Source: Imbricaverruca yamaguchii
Lineage: Eukaryota; Arthropoda; Thecostraca; Neoverrucidae
NCBI GenBank assembly: GCA_034440575.1
Contig: JAOTOL010001621.1
Span: 2,722,501-2,786,500 of the forward strand
Length of the DNA: 64,000 nucleotides
Reading direction: 5' to 3'
Both the position numbers and the translations under genes were made by a program. Under the pieces are notes generated by a model. That model was not told where the DNA came from and made no database searches. It worked only from the letters and a program-made list of their open reading frames with translations. Below, in pieces: positions 1 through 12,079 of the stretch (position 1 is its first letter; each line of letters starts with the position of its first letter).

Positions 1-1842
1 ACGGATAACAGCTTTTGCGAGTTAAGATGCCCGCAGTGTTGGAGGGAGATAGGACGGATGGTATAAATAAATGTCAACATATGAGCAGGTAATTAAGGTT
101 TTCTGTGATGTCCCACCAAACGTTTCTAGTCAACTCAAAATTCACCTCTAATGATAAAACTCTAGCTTACCAAGGGAGCATAACCCAACTTAACTTAGCC
201 AAACCTACAACGTTGCTTTCTTCATCGATATAAATTGTGTGCGAAACTTGTCTTGTGGTTACCTTGAACTTCAATAATATCTCATTGTGGTTAGGTTAAG
301 TTGTTGTGTGTTGTTAAGTTGCATCGTAAGCAGCGTAATAGTAATCCAGGCTCCAAAAGTAAAATAAATTGCAATCCCATCGCTCTGAAGTGGATACACC
401 CACAATATGAGTATTGCATAACCATGGTCTAAGGGGGTTCGAGTCGGTTGCGTGGCAACTTTCTAAGGTTGGTGAGTTAAGCTGCGTATTGGGGAAAACT
501 CGTTTTCTGTTTGTGGCATGGCGAGAGCCAGAATGGCTCATCTGGTATGGCGTCTTCCGTATACAATTAAGACACCTTACGGCGAGAAAAAAAGACGAAT
601 TGCATAACCAATGCAATACCCTAAGTTTTCGTGGCCAGTCTGATTTGCGTCACATACCCGAAGGAAGGTACTGAATCCACTGCCATGCATATCTGTTACC
701 AACATAACTCACCATGTACAAACATGATCTAAGACACGTACTTGCATAAGTCCCACTCAATACATGCGAATTCATATCCCCACGCTGGATGACATATAAT
801 TCAATGAGATTATTCTACCACAATAATATATCCGCCCCATTTTGAGGTTACATACAGAGGTGCACGCAACTACATCACCAGCCACCATATTTCATTGGCC
901 AGCCACCTTTGACTGAATGCTTGTTGGCGTTTAACTGTGACTTGACTTGTACGAGCTGAATTGATCGCTCGCTTGATGTGATATCCTAGTAAAAGAGGAT
1001 GATTCAGATCAATATTATCTGACCCTTTTCCATCTTACGCATCTCAATCATATCAACTCTTCACATTCTATGAACTAGCATGCCATTATGCACGAAGGAA
1101 GTATGAATGCTCCTGGCAGTATGTTCGTATCATAAAGCAAGTATGAGCACGCTGATATAATTAACGCCGCCTCATTGCTGGTGAAAGACGAGCTGAACAC
1201 ATGGTCAAACTCAGCGTGTAATGTTCAGATGCATTGGACTTTAAGAACATACAGAGCAGTATTTCACATCCAGCTGTGATGCTGGCCGACGCCGGGAAGA
1301 ACCGCCTGCAGATTCTGAAGGCCAGACGAGTGTCGCTCAGTCGTCAAGGGGTCTGCATCGTACCGCGACAGGACTGTGAAGGGTTTGCCGTGTCAGAGAA
1401 TGCACCCGCCGAATGCACCGTATCAGTCAGCCTTGCAGGTCGACACCAAGTGTGCGTCTGCGACGTTCGGTTCAGTCTCTAGCAGGGCGTCGTTGTGACT
1501 GGAAAACTGCACAAGCTCGTTGGTAATTGATGGTGCACGATGGGTGGTAACTACTTGGTATCTTGGTGCGTGATAATTCTTGGTGCATACTGTGGCAATG
1601 TCTATAGCTGGACGAACGGGCATTAATGACTGAATAATATAGAAGTCTTTGTTAGTTTGTGAACATATTTGAACGCATTAATATCTTGTGTTATCAGCAA
1701 GAGATATCAGTCTGTCTTCAGTCATTATTGTCAGTCACAGCTAATTCGGTAGCATCTGAGATATAAATAAACATCTGGTGATGGCATTTTTTTTCTCCAA
1801 CTTACACATTTGTAGCTCCTCAGTATAGCTCATGTAATTGTG
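1..1842. other. Unassigned AT-moderate DNA
   Basis: No reading frame here looks like a known protein, and no repeat shared with the rest of the window was seen. Short overlapping frames on both strands (for example 314-616 on minus and 1234-1482 on plus) have no recognisable motif. A GGTTCGAGTCG string near 428-438 resembles a pol III B box, but the flanks do not fold as a tRNA T-arm. Confidence 0.5.
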
Positions 1843-2677
1843 TTAACCCGCGCCGTCGTTCCGGTCAGATCTTCACATCCCGTCTCGGAAGAACGGTTGG
1901 TAACTCCCCTCTGAAATCCAAACTAAGCATCCCACGAAAACGAAAGAGGTGTCATCGGAACGCGCTTCACGAGTAGGCTCCGGGTCCACGCCCCAAACAA
2001 TTTTCCCCCAAATGTTACGTCACCAGGGGGCTAGATTTTCACGACTTTTCACGACTTACATAACATTTTTGGCTTTTTTTGGCTTTCATTTTGGGGGATA
2101 TTTGAGTAAAAAATATATTTGGAATCAGGAAAGGACAGCGAAATCGATCAGGGACCTACAAATTTTTCCCTGCAAAATGATGTTTTTTTAAACTTCAAAA
2201 CTTTGAGTTTTAAAGTTCTCTTTCGTTGCTCTTTTCTAATGGGTAGAGCAGACCGAGAAACGTTGTTGGAAGTCAACTTCCCCTAATACAAAATGCTTAC
2301 TTTAGCCAGAGTCCTCTATTTGAACTGCAATTTGGCAAATACGCAAGCTTCATATGTAGTCAAAAACGAAGAAGAAAAAATTTCACTCGTACGTTTTGTT
2401 GCATCCCTTAAAGATAAGCAAACGTTGAAAGTTGCATTAAAACGTTTGCATCCGCTAGAGCGTGACGACTGGTTGAACATTTTTGGAGGTGACACCACTT
2501 GACCTTGACTATCTCGTTGACCCTAGGTGGACTGACTTAAAAATTTCCAAACAGCATGCCAAATTGATGTGGGAAAAGGTATGCCAAATATGGACACGTT
2601 GCCTCGCGCCGTTCGTCCACTATCCATGAAAAACCTGAGGGGGTGGTTGAAGACCCCCCCGAGACAGGACGGGTTAA
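1843..2677 (+). mobile_element. Family A element, full length (copy A1)
   Basis: This 835-bp unit begins TTAACCCGCGCCGTC and ends GACAGGACGGGTTAA. It recurs whole or in part at least fifteen more times in the window. TTAA flanks with CCC...GGG inverted termini and no transposase frame are typical of non-autonomous piggyBac-type elements; Kolobok elements also use TTAA. The left end carries CCCGTCTCGG, and the right end carries its inverse about 25 bp from the terminus. A recurrent open stretch (2293-2502) ends in LERDDWLNIFGG. Membership of the family is certain from repetition within the window; the superfamily is inferred. Confidence 0.85.
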
Positions 2678-2759
2678 CAAGGGTTCAAGTAATCATTTCA
2701 TGGTCACCATGGTGTAGTACCATATATCCTTGTAACGGCGTAATTTTACATCAGATCAT

Positions 2760-2940
<181 letters not shown>

Positions 2941-2984
2941 GTACACTGGCACTGAGAATATTTGGGGAAACAAATAAGAATATA

Positions 2985-3510
2985 TCATACGGAAGTGAGG
3001 AAGTCATCAGAAAGCTTTACTGTGCATATGTCGAGTCACATTTGGAACACTGCAACCAAGCTTGGTCAAGAAATTGAATATGTTTTCACTTAGATATAAA
3101 AGGCTGAGAGATCTCATCCAGGTCTTTAAATTCGTCCATGGTCTGGAGAAAGGATATCTTAGGGAAATGTTTGAATGTAACAATTTAAAAACAACAATTA
3201 GAGGTCATCAATTAAAAATTAAAGTTAACCACAGCAGAACAAGGTTAAGACGGTCTTTACTCACCAACAGGGTAGTAGAACACTGGAACCAGCTGCCAGA
3301 AACCATTGTGAGTAGCAGCACATTGAACGTCTTTAAAAACAGCATAGACAATCATTATAAGAATAGAGGGCTTGCTTTTCAGTATTACAGGGAGGCCTGA
3401 TCGACGGATTTGGTGGGCAACTGGTTGAGTGTACACAGTGCAACCAAGAAGGGCCCTTGTGGCTCATAGTTACACTAATCTTTTATGTCTTTATGTCTTT
3501 ATGTATTCAA
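2985..3510 (+). pseudogene. CR1/L2-type LINE 3' fragment, internally deleted
   Basis: This is the 3' end of a non-LTR retrotransposon. Around 3017-3075 one frame reads KLYCAYVESHLEHCNQAWS, the segment just downstream of the reverse transcriptase core in CR1-like ORF2 proteins. The next 112 codons (3062-3400) read RLRDLIQVFKFVHGLEK, then RTRLRRSLLTNRVVEHWNQL and a short tail, the usual C-terminal region of these proteins. The residues that normally join the two blocks (a KVQRRATK-like stretch of several dozen residues) are missing, so an internal deletion with a frame change is inferred. A 3' UTR of about 100 bp leads to a tandem TTTATGTC tail at about 3482-3503, a typical CR1/L2-group ending. 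The copy is 5'-truncated and inactive. Confidence 0.85.
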
Positions 3511-3884
3511 AAATTGTAATATAATTAGTTATGTTAGTTTTGTTCGTTTATTTTCTGCATCGGCCGAAGAAATAGTGCGCTTTATGAGCATTTTCTGTGA
3601 TTTCTGGTGACTGCAACGCCTAGTCAGGTATCAAGGCTGGTCACAAAGTAATAAAAAGCGGCCGAAACGGCGTGGATTTCACGGAAGTGGTTTCTTCATC
3701 TGACAGATGTCAATTGACACAATATTCGGATATTGAACTGATCGGACTGACGGATCTGAAAGAACCCGTCAAGGCGCACCGGGTTGTTCTGTTAATTTTG
3801 TATAAGTGCACATTAGGGGTGTGCCTGACGGTTTTTCTTATTTTTAGTGAAATTATTGTGCAGAACCCCCAAAAACCCCTCGTT
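3511..3884. other. Unassigned, between LINE tail and homopolymer block
   Basis: Nothing recognisable apart from a short frame that runs into the poly-A block. Confidence 0.5.
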
Positions 3885-3923
<39 letters not shown>

Positions 3924-4095
3924 ACCACCCAAAAAAAAAAAAAAAAATCCCCCGGGCCCGCGGTGAAATAAATACCAATGGCCCCCCCCCTCTATTAACA
4001 CAAAAAAACACCCCCCCCCCCCCCCCGGCGCCCCGCCCCGGGGGGGGGAAGAAAAAGGGGGGGGGGGGGGGGGTGGTAAATTAAAAAAATAATAT

Positions 4096-4167
<72 letters not shown>

Positions 4168-4216
4168 ACCCCCCTTCCTTTTTTCTTTCTCCCCCCTTCA
4201 CAAAAAAAAAAAAAAA

Positions 4217-4264
<48 letters not shown>
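3885..4264. other. Homopolymer-run block
   Basis: This stretch is almost entirely runs of A, C and G (up to about 45 A in a row), separated by short odd strings such as CCCCCGGGCCCGCGG. It is not a microsatellite with a unit. It looks like low-quality consensus or an assembly fill. The Phe/Lys/Pro frames in it are not genes. Confidence 0.75.
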
Positions 4265-4266
<2 letters not shown>

Positions 4267-5765
4267 TTTTTGTATGTTGTTGGTTTACTGGTTTGGTGGG
4301 ACTTTACGCGGCCGGCCGTGCTTTTGTGTTGTTTGCTGTGGTGCTTTTGTTGTGTGGCCCGTGCTTTTTGCCGAGGCCATGGGCGCGTGACCGTCGGCGC
4401 TGGCGGGGCGTCTGCGCGGGTTCCCGGGCTTGGTGGCCGCGTTTTTACTATGGTCGTTGGTGACGTACGGCGACGCTTCGGCTCTGGCGGTCGGTGTTGT
4501 GCGTGTGCTGCTTACGTTGTGGTTGGGCGTTGGCTGTGTGTGAAGTTGGAGGCTTGGGTGCCGTTGTGGGGTGTTGGGCGGAGCGGCTGGCGAAGAGCGA
4601 GGTGGTTGTTGCCGGTGTTTTGGTTTCCCGCTGGAGCGGGTTTGGCCTAGCCGTGGTTGTGTGGTGTGTGCTTGGCTGTGGCGGTTATCGGCAAGGGGTG
4701 TTGTTTGTTGGCGGTAAAGCCGCTGGTTGTGTGCATTGTTTATTGTGGTTTGGTTAGTGGGTACGGCTAGTGTTTGTGGGCTGATTGGCCGGGCTGCTCG
4801 GCGCGTGAACCTTGCGTGGTTTTGGCATCGTGGCGAATGTTTGAATAACGGGTTTCGTGCCTGTGGCCGGCTATTTGTCAGTCTGGCGCGTGTTTCAGTA
4901 GACTGCGAATGAGACGGTCACTAAACACCGGTGGCTGACTCTGGCGGCGCGATTCTCCGGCTTATACCGACAGCGGTCTGAGATGCTGGGTTTGGTGCAC
5001 TTACTGTGGTTTGTAAAGAACTGGAATGTTTGCGGTCCTGGCATGCGCTACCGCGTGACTAAGTTTGGCCTGAGATAGGGCCTGGTGGCCGGTATCGCGC
5101 AGCTACTGGTGCCCTGGGCGTACTGCTGATGGCGCGGGCCAATGCCCGGGAGGGCGGTCCGCGGTGGCGACTAGCGATGTGTACTGACGAGGCGAGTTGT
5201 CAAGTGATTGGGGAGTGGGCGTTGTTGGTGTATGGGCGACCGCCGCTGAACTGCCTGTGCTTTGCGGCGGCGCCCGTGGTGGCGGTGGACGGTGGTGAAG
5301 TGGTGACCGGGCGTCTGAGGTATTGTGAGGGCCCGCCCGGTTGTTGTGGCGAGTTGACCGGGATGCCGTGCTCGGAAGGATTTATGCGGGTTGTGGGTGC
5401 AGTGTGTTTAAATGTGTTGTATGTGCCGCTCGTAGGTGCGCGCTGTGCCGCCCGTGGTTGTGTGGACGGGCTGTGCCTTTGCTGGTTGTTAATAGGAGTG
5501 TTGATGTTATTGGTTTCGATGTAACAGACGGGTTTGAGATGTTAGTTTCGAAGTGAAATATTGTTTACGCCGATAGATTCTGATTGAATGGACGACAGCG
5601 CGTAGTGACCTTTTCGCGCGATATCGGCACTTATTAGCGACTGGTGCTTTAAAGCCTTTACCCCTAAAACTTTTTGGTTTATTATGCTTTCACGGCCGGC
5701 CCCCGCCTTGGGCCGGCGCCGCGTGGCCGGCGCGTGGTGTTGGGCGGCCTCCCCGGGGGCAATTT
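4265..5765. other. G/T-skewed, CpG-rich island of unknown origin
   Basis: The sequence changes abruptly to one with a strong excess of G and T on the plus strand and frequent CpG (for example GCGGCCGGCCGTG near 4309). It is unlike anything else in the window. The plus-strand frames (4264-4650, 5129-5524) are rich in Cys, Val, Gly and Trp and look like composition artefacts. It is enclosed by homopolymer blocks on both sides. It could be a foreign insert, a contaminant, or unreliable consensus. No gene is claimed. Confidence 0.5.
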
Positions 5766-5851
5766 TTTTTTTTTCGGTCTTTCCCATATTTTTTTTTTTT
5801 TTTTTTTTATTTTTGTTTTACCCCAAGGTTTTTTTTTGGGTTAACCAAAAA

Positions 5852-5890
<39 letters not shown>
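5766..5890. other. Homopolymer-run block (right border of the island)
   Basis: Runs of T then A with mirror-like strings (CCCCAAGG, T9, GGGTTAACC) close the anomalous island before ordinary sequence resumes near 5889. Confidence 0.75.
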
Positions 5891-5891
<1 letters not shown>

Positions 5892-7199
5892 TGCACATGC
5901 TATTGACAAGTTTATTTTGAAATTGGACATACATTCAGAATGTTGTTGGGCTTTCAAGATGGTATGTCAAAGAATGCTGAAAACATACAGTAGCCAACAG
6001 CCGGCGGAACATATTCTCTTTAATGGAAAGTCATTTCTGACTTGAAATACTTCTGCAGATGAATTTGACATATTTGTCAATTTGTTTTCCAACCCTACCA
6101 GAGGTCTGAATTTCGTTTGCATCAAATATTCTTCCCGTGTATCCTTCTATATTTCGCGCGTATTTTGGGTGAAGACAACCGGAGGCATAAAAGCTATTTC
6201 GAGAAACGTCTAATTGACCCTTCGAAACACATCACCACACCTCTGGTGACGCCGGAGTCGCTCACGAGTTTAATGAGGCTTACCGATAATTCAAGAACAG
6301 TTTTGTTATTCACTTTGTATGGCAACGATAAGGATCGACCCAGTTAATACGTATTTTTGCTTGGAGCATTTATGTATGTCGAAAAATTCACCACTTTCTC
6401 TTTCCATTAGGATTTTTCCAAGCTGAATCATACACTGACCAACCTCTGCCCAGCATGTTCAGAACAGTTGCTCTGCTGAGAAATCTTACTCAGAATCTTC
6501 CCTGAGGTAGGGGATGTTCATTTGACTGGTTATGTATTTTCTTTTTAGTGGCGGTGAGGGCAGTACCATACTTGGTGGGTACTTGCCTACGCTCCTTCAA
6601 TATTATTCAGGGGGATTGAAAGATTTTGTTTGGGGTTATGGATGGATACTATTTCTCCGGAATGGTAGTCTTTTGTATTATGGGAGATGCTATCAGTGAA
6701 AAACCCGTTGATTGGTAAGTGCAAGGATGTGCACTGAAGTGTGCTAAAGATCACTTGTTCCCTGTTAAATGGGAGCCACATGTCTATCATTGGCCGTTGG
6801 CGCAAACCCTTAGTTCCCCTGGATCTGTCAATGCCATGGTTATGAAACTAGAATGTCTATTAAAGTTGTTGATGTGAGTGAAACCAAACATTTTGATTGT
6901 AGGTTCCAAGACCCGCCACATAATATCGGTAGCGCAGTCCGAAATTTCTTAAAGGGCTTGACCATCCCCCCCCCCCCCACACTTAACACAAAAATAAATG
7001 AAACAGAGAACGCTTTTGCGCGTGAATTGCACAGAACATTTTTCGTTCAATGTAGCGATAATCTCAACAATATTTTTCAGCTGGTATATTTTTGGGTTGT
7101 TAAAGGATAGGGAGAGAACCCCCGTCCCCTTTTTTTGCGCCTCTGTAGATTGTTACTGCTGGCCAGAACCTTCAAAAAGATGCCAAAAAGTCGCGCTGA
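5891..7199. other. Unassigned
   Basis: No recognisable gene or shared repeat. The short frames at 6117-6347 (+), 6587-6805 (-) and 6853-7110 (+) have no known motif. A C14 run lies at about 6967-6980. Confidence 0.45.
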
Positions 7200-9125
7200 A
7201 AAATACTGTTTGAAAATATGTTCGTTAGGTTGCTCACAACGGGACCGATATAGGACTCAATGCTTTGCATGAGTGCATATTTTGGACAGTCAGAACCTAT
7301 ATTTTGCGGATATACTTATATGCGGATATACATACAAGGCATCTTGAGACATAATGCAAGTCTCAAGTTTTATCAAGTTGCGGCTACCATGAGAATACAT
7401 GCTGGACTCATCGTCTATTTTCTTCCAACGGCGTCCGACCGCCATTGCTTTGCAATCTGTACGGAGTTACCCAGCTATAGCCTCGCGATGAATGCAGTCA
7501 GAAGTGTGCAAATAATTATGGAGAACAAAAGTAAGTCGAATTGTGTGACATGATATTCCTTCTAAAAAATTGTCTGCAGCCGTTTTCTATGCTTCCTTGC
7601 ATCATATATTTCGTCAACAGATGGGTGGCAATTTCGAAAGTTCAAAATGTTACGGCTTCAGGGGTGCAATAACTTGTGCAACGGCAGCTACAATGAACCC
7701 TTGTGATTTTGTGTAATCATGTTTCATTGTGATCAAATGTCCGGAGTTACTCCGTCCGGAGCTACTCAGCTCTACCTTCACAATAAAGTATAGCTTCAAT
7801 CAGAATTCGACTAGCAATGGTAAGTCGAAATGCATGGCATGGCATTTCCATGCAAATTATCCACAGCTGCTTATTCCTTGCACCACACCGATCCTCCTTA
7901 CAGCATATGTTTACTAGCGGTCATCTGCAGGGCGGTAAATTTTAAAGCTCAAAATGCGGCCTTTCGTGTCTGCTACTAACTTGTACAACGACAAATATAG
8001 TGAAGCTTTGTGATTCTGTTACAGTTATGTTTTCCTAGGCTCAAATGTATTGAAACCAGTCTTCGTTGGGGCATAAACGTGTCCGGAAAAAAACACAGGC
8101 GATTTTCCGTGTGTTCCCCGAACTGAACAGTGGTGTTGGGAATATGCACGTATACTTGCGCCTGTTAAATCTAACGAATTGTGTGCTGAATTCCGAACAA
8201 GGGATCAATACACATTTTAACACTTGCCCTGAAGGGGGGTTTATATATAAATCCGCCAACCCCTCAGATTTTTCGTACATAACCCTAGATTGTACCGGTC
8301 AATACACGCCATGTTTTGCGTACTTGCTTAGAAATGACCGGCGCGTCGTTGGAAGCAAGATGGACAAGAAACGGCCGTATATTTTTCGAGTTGGAGAACG
8401 TTAAAGTTAAAACATTTCGTTGCGTCAGACCACAAAAATCGGCGCTCGTGTGCTTCGCGTACATTGGCAAAAGGGGAGTGTTCTCAGCAACACTAGCTAA
8501 TTGATTGATGTACATTGTTATGCTATATAGTTTCAAGGTCATGTTATGTCACGGCGGTCAAGTCAGGTAAGGTTGATGACAAGTTAATGGAACCAAACTT
8601 GGTCAAGTGGAATGTTGTCATAAATGCAAATGACTGTCGTTCGATTCATGCTACTTTGCATGTTACACCCTACACATCCTGAAAACTACTGTTCATCATT
8701 GTGTACCTAAGCGTTTCCATACTTTATTCATGTACTTCACTCCCGCCTCCGCGTGGCCGATTAGCCCGAGCCGCGCGACAGAGCAGTCGGGCAGGCGAAC
8801 CGGTTTCGGTAACTGGAGCAGGTAACTGACGTGATAAAGTGCTGCCACGCAAAACAGCCACGCAAAACAAGAACATTTTGACATATGCGACCTCATTTGA
8901 CCTTGAAGTTATTCACCTAAGATCATGAAATTTTCACATAATGCATGTCACTAGCGTACCCATCGACTCTGTGAATTTCGCTGCTCCAACTTTAAAAGGA
9001 GCCGAGATCTTAGGGAGGCAGTATCCGCCTCCCTCTTCCAGTGCGTGTATTTTTCAGAGGCCCTCCAGGACGCGTGTTAATCCCGCAGGGCTGCACTTGG
9101 AAAAGGCGGATCAAGTAATCTTCTG
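7200..9125 (+). repeat. Family C repeat, copy C1 (split by a family B insertion)
   Basis: This sequence matches the reverse complement of 29590-30430 and parts of 53990-54418 and 55690-56960. It holds an internal tandem duplication: about 7500-7760 and about 7790-8055 both contain GGAGAAC or GCAATG followed by GTAAGTCGAA, and both end in the GATCAAATGT/GCTCAAATGT string. The family B element at 8217-9080 interrupts it, and C resumes as TCCCGCAGGGCTGCACTTGG. Reading frames align between copies (see 7260-7553), so C may be an old coding element. No domain was recognised. Confidence 0.7.
8217..9080 (+). mobile_element. Family B element, short form (copy B1)
   Basis: The element starts TTAACACTTGCCCTGAAGG and ends CCCTCCAGGACGCGTGTTAA, with TTAA on both sides. 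At 864 bp it lacks the duplicated left unit of the 1,336-bp copies. The same point in the family C copy at about 29620-29650 (minus strand) reads CATTTTAGTCCCGCAGGG without the insert, so this is an insertion at a TTA(A/G) site that now shows duplicated TTAA. Confidence 0.8.
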
Positions 9126-9766
9126 TACGACCCATGTTGTGTGATGAAAACGAAGACATCATTTCAGACGATGGCAAACGCGCAGCTACAATGGATGAAG
9201 ATTTTGCTCCAAAACGTACAGATCAGTCAGCAAAACAGCACGCGATTTTACCAGTATGCCCTCTGGACCCTCCTTCAGCACTACGCATATCGGCTGCAGC
9301 AATGGCCGCCTTGTAAGTCATCAACCCTTACCAGGTTTGTGGACCAGACAGTTCAAGCGTGCCTATAATTCGTCATTGTACGGTAGAATTCACTATTTCT
9401 TCCCGTATACCCAGGGGTTCATTCCGGACCCCATGCGCGAACGGAATAAAAGGCTCTTGCGAGTCCCTCAAGGCGGTCGCCTGTAGCACCCCTGGACCAT
9501 CGAAGGGGGAGTGGTTGACCCCTTCTCTTCCACCCTTGGCTTCACCACTGGCTCTGTCGCTTGCCGCCAAAAGCAATCAAATCGGCCGGTCTTTTCAAGT
9601 TAATCAGGGCAGAATCTCCCCCCCCCAATGTTGGATGCGTTTGGCTGCCGAAAATAGTGGCTGGCTGGGAAGCAGCAGACAATCCACGGCACCTGGCTCA
9701 GCCGGAAGAGGGCAGTCGGCGACTGCGCCTGATCGCTTAGCCCGCTCAACCAGTCCTCCCACACAG
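9126..9766. other. Unassigned; possible short open exon-like stretch
   Basis: The frame at 9134-9313 begins with acidic residues (MLCDENEDIISDDG...) and runs to a GTAAGTC string at about 9313, a consensus 5' splice site. Other frames are also open here, so coding status is weak. A C7-C8 run lies at 9619-9626. Confidence 0.25.
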
Positions 9767-10180
9767 CATTCAGCGCTCACAGTCGTCGATAGCGTCAGTG
9801 TCAGTCAGCGCTCACAGTCAGCGCTCATCAGCGCTCAGTCAGCGCTCACAGTCAGCGCTCACAGTCAGCGCTCAGCAGTCAGCGCTCACAGTCAGCGCTC
9901 ACAGTCACAGTCAGCGCTCACAGTCAGCGCTCAGTCAGCGCTCACAGTCAGCGCTCACAGTCAGCGCTCAGTCAGCGCTCGATCAGCGCTCACAGTCAGC
10001 GCTCACAGTCAGCGCTCACAGTCAGCGCTCACAGTCAGCGCTCAGTCAGTAGCGCTCAGTCAGCGCTCACAGTAGTCAGCGCTCACAGTCAGCGCTCACA
10101 GTCAGCGCTCACAGTCAGCGCTCACAGTCAGCGCTCACAGTCAGCGCTCACAGTCAGCGCTCACAGTGAGCACTCACAGG
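9767..10180. repeat. 13-bp minisatellite (CAGCGCTCACAGT)n
   Basis: About thirty units of CAGCGCTCACAGT are interspersed with an 11-bp variant CAGCGCTCAGT. Each unit carries the self-complementary core AGCGCT. The Ser/Gln/Arg/Ala frames through it are repeat artefacts. Confidence 0.95.
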
Positions 10181-10282
10181 CAGCAGCGTTCGCGAGGCGC
10201 CGGCACCAGTTCCGTCCTCTCGACTGACTTCTCTCGCCATCGCCGTCGAAATTCACGGCCAACGCCCGCCGTCTGATTGCGA

Positions 10283-10745
10283 CGTCTCTCCCGAGACCGG
10301 GCCAAATGGCACCAGAGCGGAACAACGCCACTGCGAGGCCCAGACCGTCCCCCAACCCCAACACCAACACCAACACAGAGACTGGGCCAAATGGACGAAA
10401 GCGGAACAACGCCACTGCGAGGACCAGTCCCTCCCCCCCACCCCCAACACCAACACCAACACCAACACAGAGACTGGGAAAAATGACACCAGAATGGAAC
10501 AAAACTATCGCTAAGGCGAGCCCCCCCCCCCCCATCCAGCACCGACATCAACACCAAGACTGGGCAAAATGGCACCAGAGTGGAACAAAACCACTGCGAA
10601 GGCGATGCCATCCTGACCCCTCTCCCCCCACACAAACATCAACACAAAGACTGGGCCAAGTGGAACCAGAATGGACCAAACAACCGTGAGGGCGAGGCCG
10701 CCCTTACCCCGCCCCTCAACACCAACACAGAGCCAGGGACGAAAA
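10283..10745. repeat. Long-unit minisatellite (about 90-100 bp, 5 diverged copies)
   Basis: Five successive blocks share the order GACTGGGCCAAATGGCACCAGAGCGGAACA..., then ...CCACTGCGAGGC, then a C-rich run, then CAACACCAACACCAACACAGA. Copies differ by substitutions and by C-run length. Confidence 0.85.
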
Positions 10746-11395
10746 ATAGGGTGACGGCTGGCGAGACACCACAGCTTGACTGTGTCCAGTGGTAACAAGT
10801 GTCACAGTTGTTCATAATCTGCGGTGTGATTTTCGGTCTGCGGTAGGGATGCCGATTAGCGAGGCAACTTAGAATGGACTCAGAGTAGATATTGTTCGCT
10901 TGGTCACGTGTTCGAATAGTAGTTCGAATAGATACCATCCTGGCGGTAGATTGCGCCATTTTTACCAAATTACTTTACCCTAACCGGCGCGTTCTGAAAT
11001 AGTCGCGATTCATATTCTGGGATTGCTCTCCCTACAATATCTTACAAAACACCGAGCTGATTGCATTTCGAAAAATAAACAGTATCACGTTTCCCTCAAT
11101 GCAATCTACATTCCTACGGCATACCGCTACGAAAATTGTACATACTAAGACAAAATAAAAGAAACATAAACTGTGTGGAGACAAACTTGTGTGTGTTGTC
11201 TTTGGTACCTGTGTTCGCCGACTCGTTTTCTCTACACCTCTTGGCAAACAATGCATTGCCTAAAAGATTAGCAAGCATTCTCACGGACAAACCGACAATA
11301 GCGACAGTTATCCAGAACAATAAGCATGCTCAGGTAGCACTACGATCAGGTCTCGTCTCGCACGTGCTGGTCACCATCACAATAGACGGTTGGTA
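10746..11395. other. Unassigned
   Basis: No repeat or convincing gene. The plus frame at 11136-11396 ends at a TTGGTAAGTC string but has no recognised motif. Confidence 0.4.
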
Positions 11396-11612
11396 AGTCA
11401 TCAGACCTAGCCCCTGGTCAGGGCAGCATTGTAGCCCAGGTCAACGTACGGTAGACACGTCATCAGACCTGGCCAGGGCAGCACTGCAGCCCGGGTCAGC
11501 ATACCATAGGCGCTTTTTCAGACCTTGGCAGGGCAGCACTGCAGCCCAGATCAACATGCCGTAGGCGCGTCATCAGACCTGGCCAGGGGAGCACTGCAGC
11601 TCAGACCTGCGG
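11396..11612. repeat. About 55-bp minisatellite, 4 units
   Basis: Four units share TCATCAGACCTGGCCAGGGC, AGCACTGCAGCCCAGGTCA and a CATACCGTAGGCGC tail. The first unit is the most diverged. Confidence 0.85.
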
Positions 11613-12079
11613 TGTGCCAGAAATAGCCAGCGTCCTGTCGGCGTCGGCGTGCCACGTCCAAGCACGCCTGACCGTGAACGGGGCGGGGTGCGGGAGGCGG
11701 GGGACGGGGGGCGTGAGTCGGCACGGCCAACTGGTCCGTGCAGGAGACACCATCGATCGGACGTGCAGCGGGAGCCGGCCGGCCGACACGACACCGCTGC
11801 GCCCTGCGGCACTTTGCCAGCCGGCCACCACAATTGTCGGCCCGCTCGCCACTGTAATTGGTCAGAACCGCCGCGCCGCCACCGGTTAGCTGTGAATGCC
11901 TTCAGCCGGCCGGTAACGGCACGGGCAGGCTAAGCCGACAGACGTTATAAATGTGACCATTTGCATCGCTGAGGACGTGTCGAGGCTTAGTTGGGCAACA
12001 CTGATAATGGTCCGCTGATCTGCTAGAATAGTTGGAACGTTACGCTCTGATACATTCGCAGGAAAACCTTGTATTTTGC
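11613..12079. other. GC- and CpG-rich stretch, unassigned
   Basis: 11640-11930 is strongly GC- and CpG-rich, and frames stay open on both strands because of composition. It could be a CpG island or part of a repeat. Nothing specific was recognised. Confidence 0.35.

Noticed and set aside
379..440. tRNA-like pol III promoter
   Set aside because: GGTTCGAGTCG is B-box-like, but the adjoining bases do not form a T-stem.
3672..4219. Poly-Lys and poly-Phe frames
   Set aside because: Translations of homopolymer runs that are probably artefactual.
4264..5524. Membrane-protein-like frames in the G/T-rich island
   Set aside because: Hydrophobic Val/Leu/Cys/Trp content follows from G/T-rich codons; no domain or start context, and the sequence itself is doubtful.
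9359..10075. Ser/Gln-rich 238-codon protein
   Set aside because: Mostly the 13-bp minisatellite; the repeat has 11-bp variants that shift the frame.
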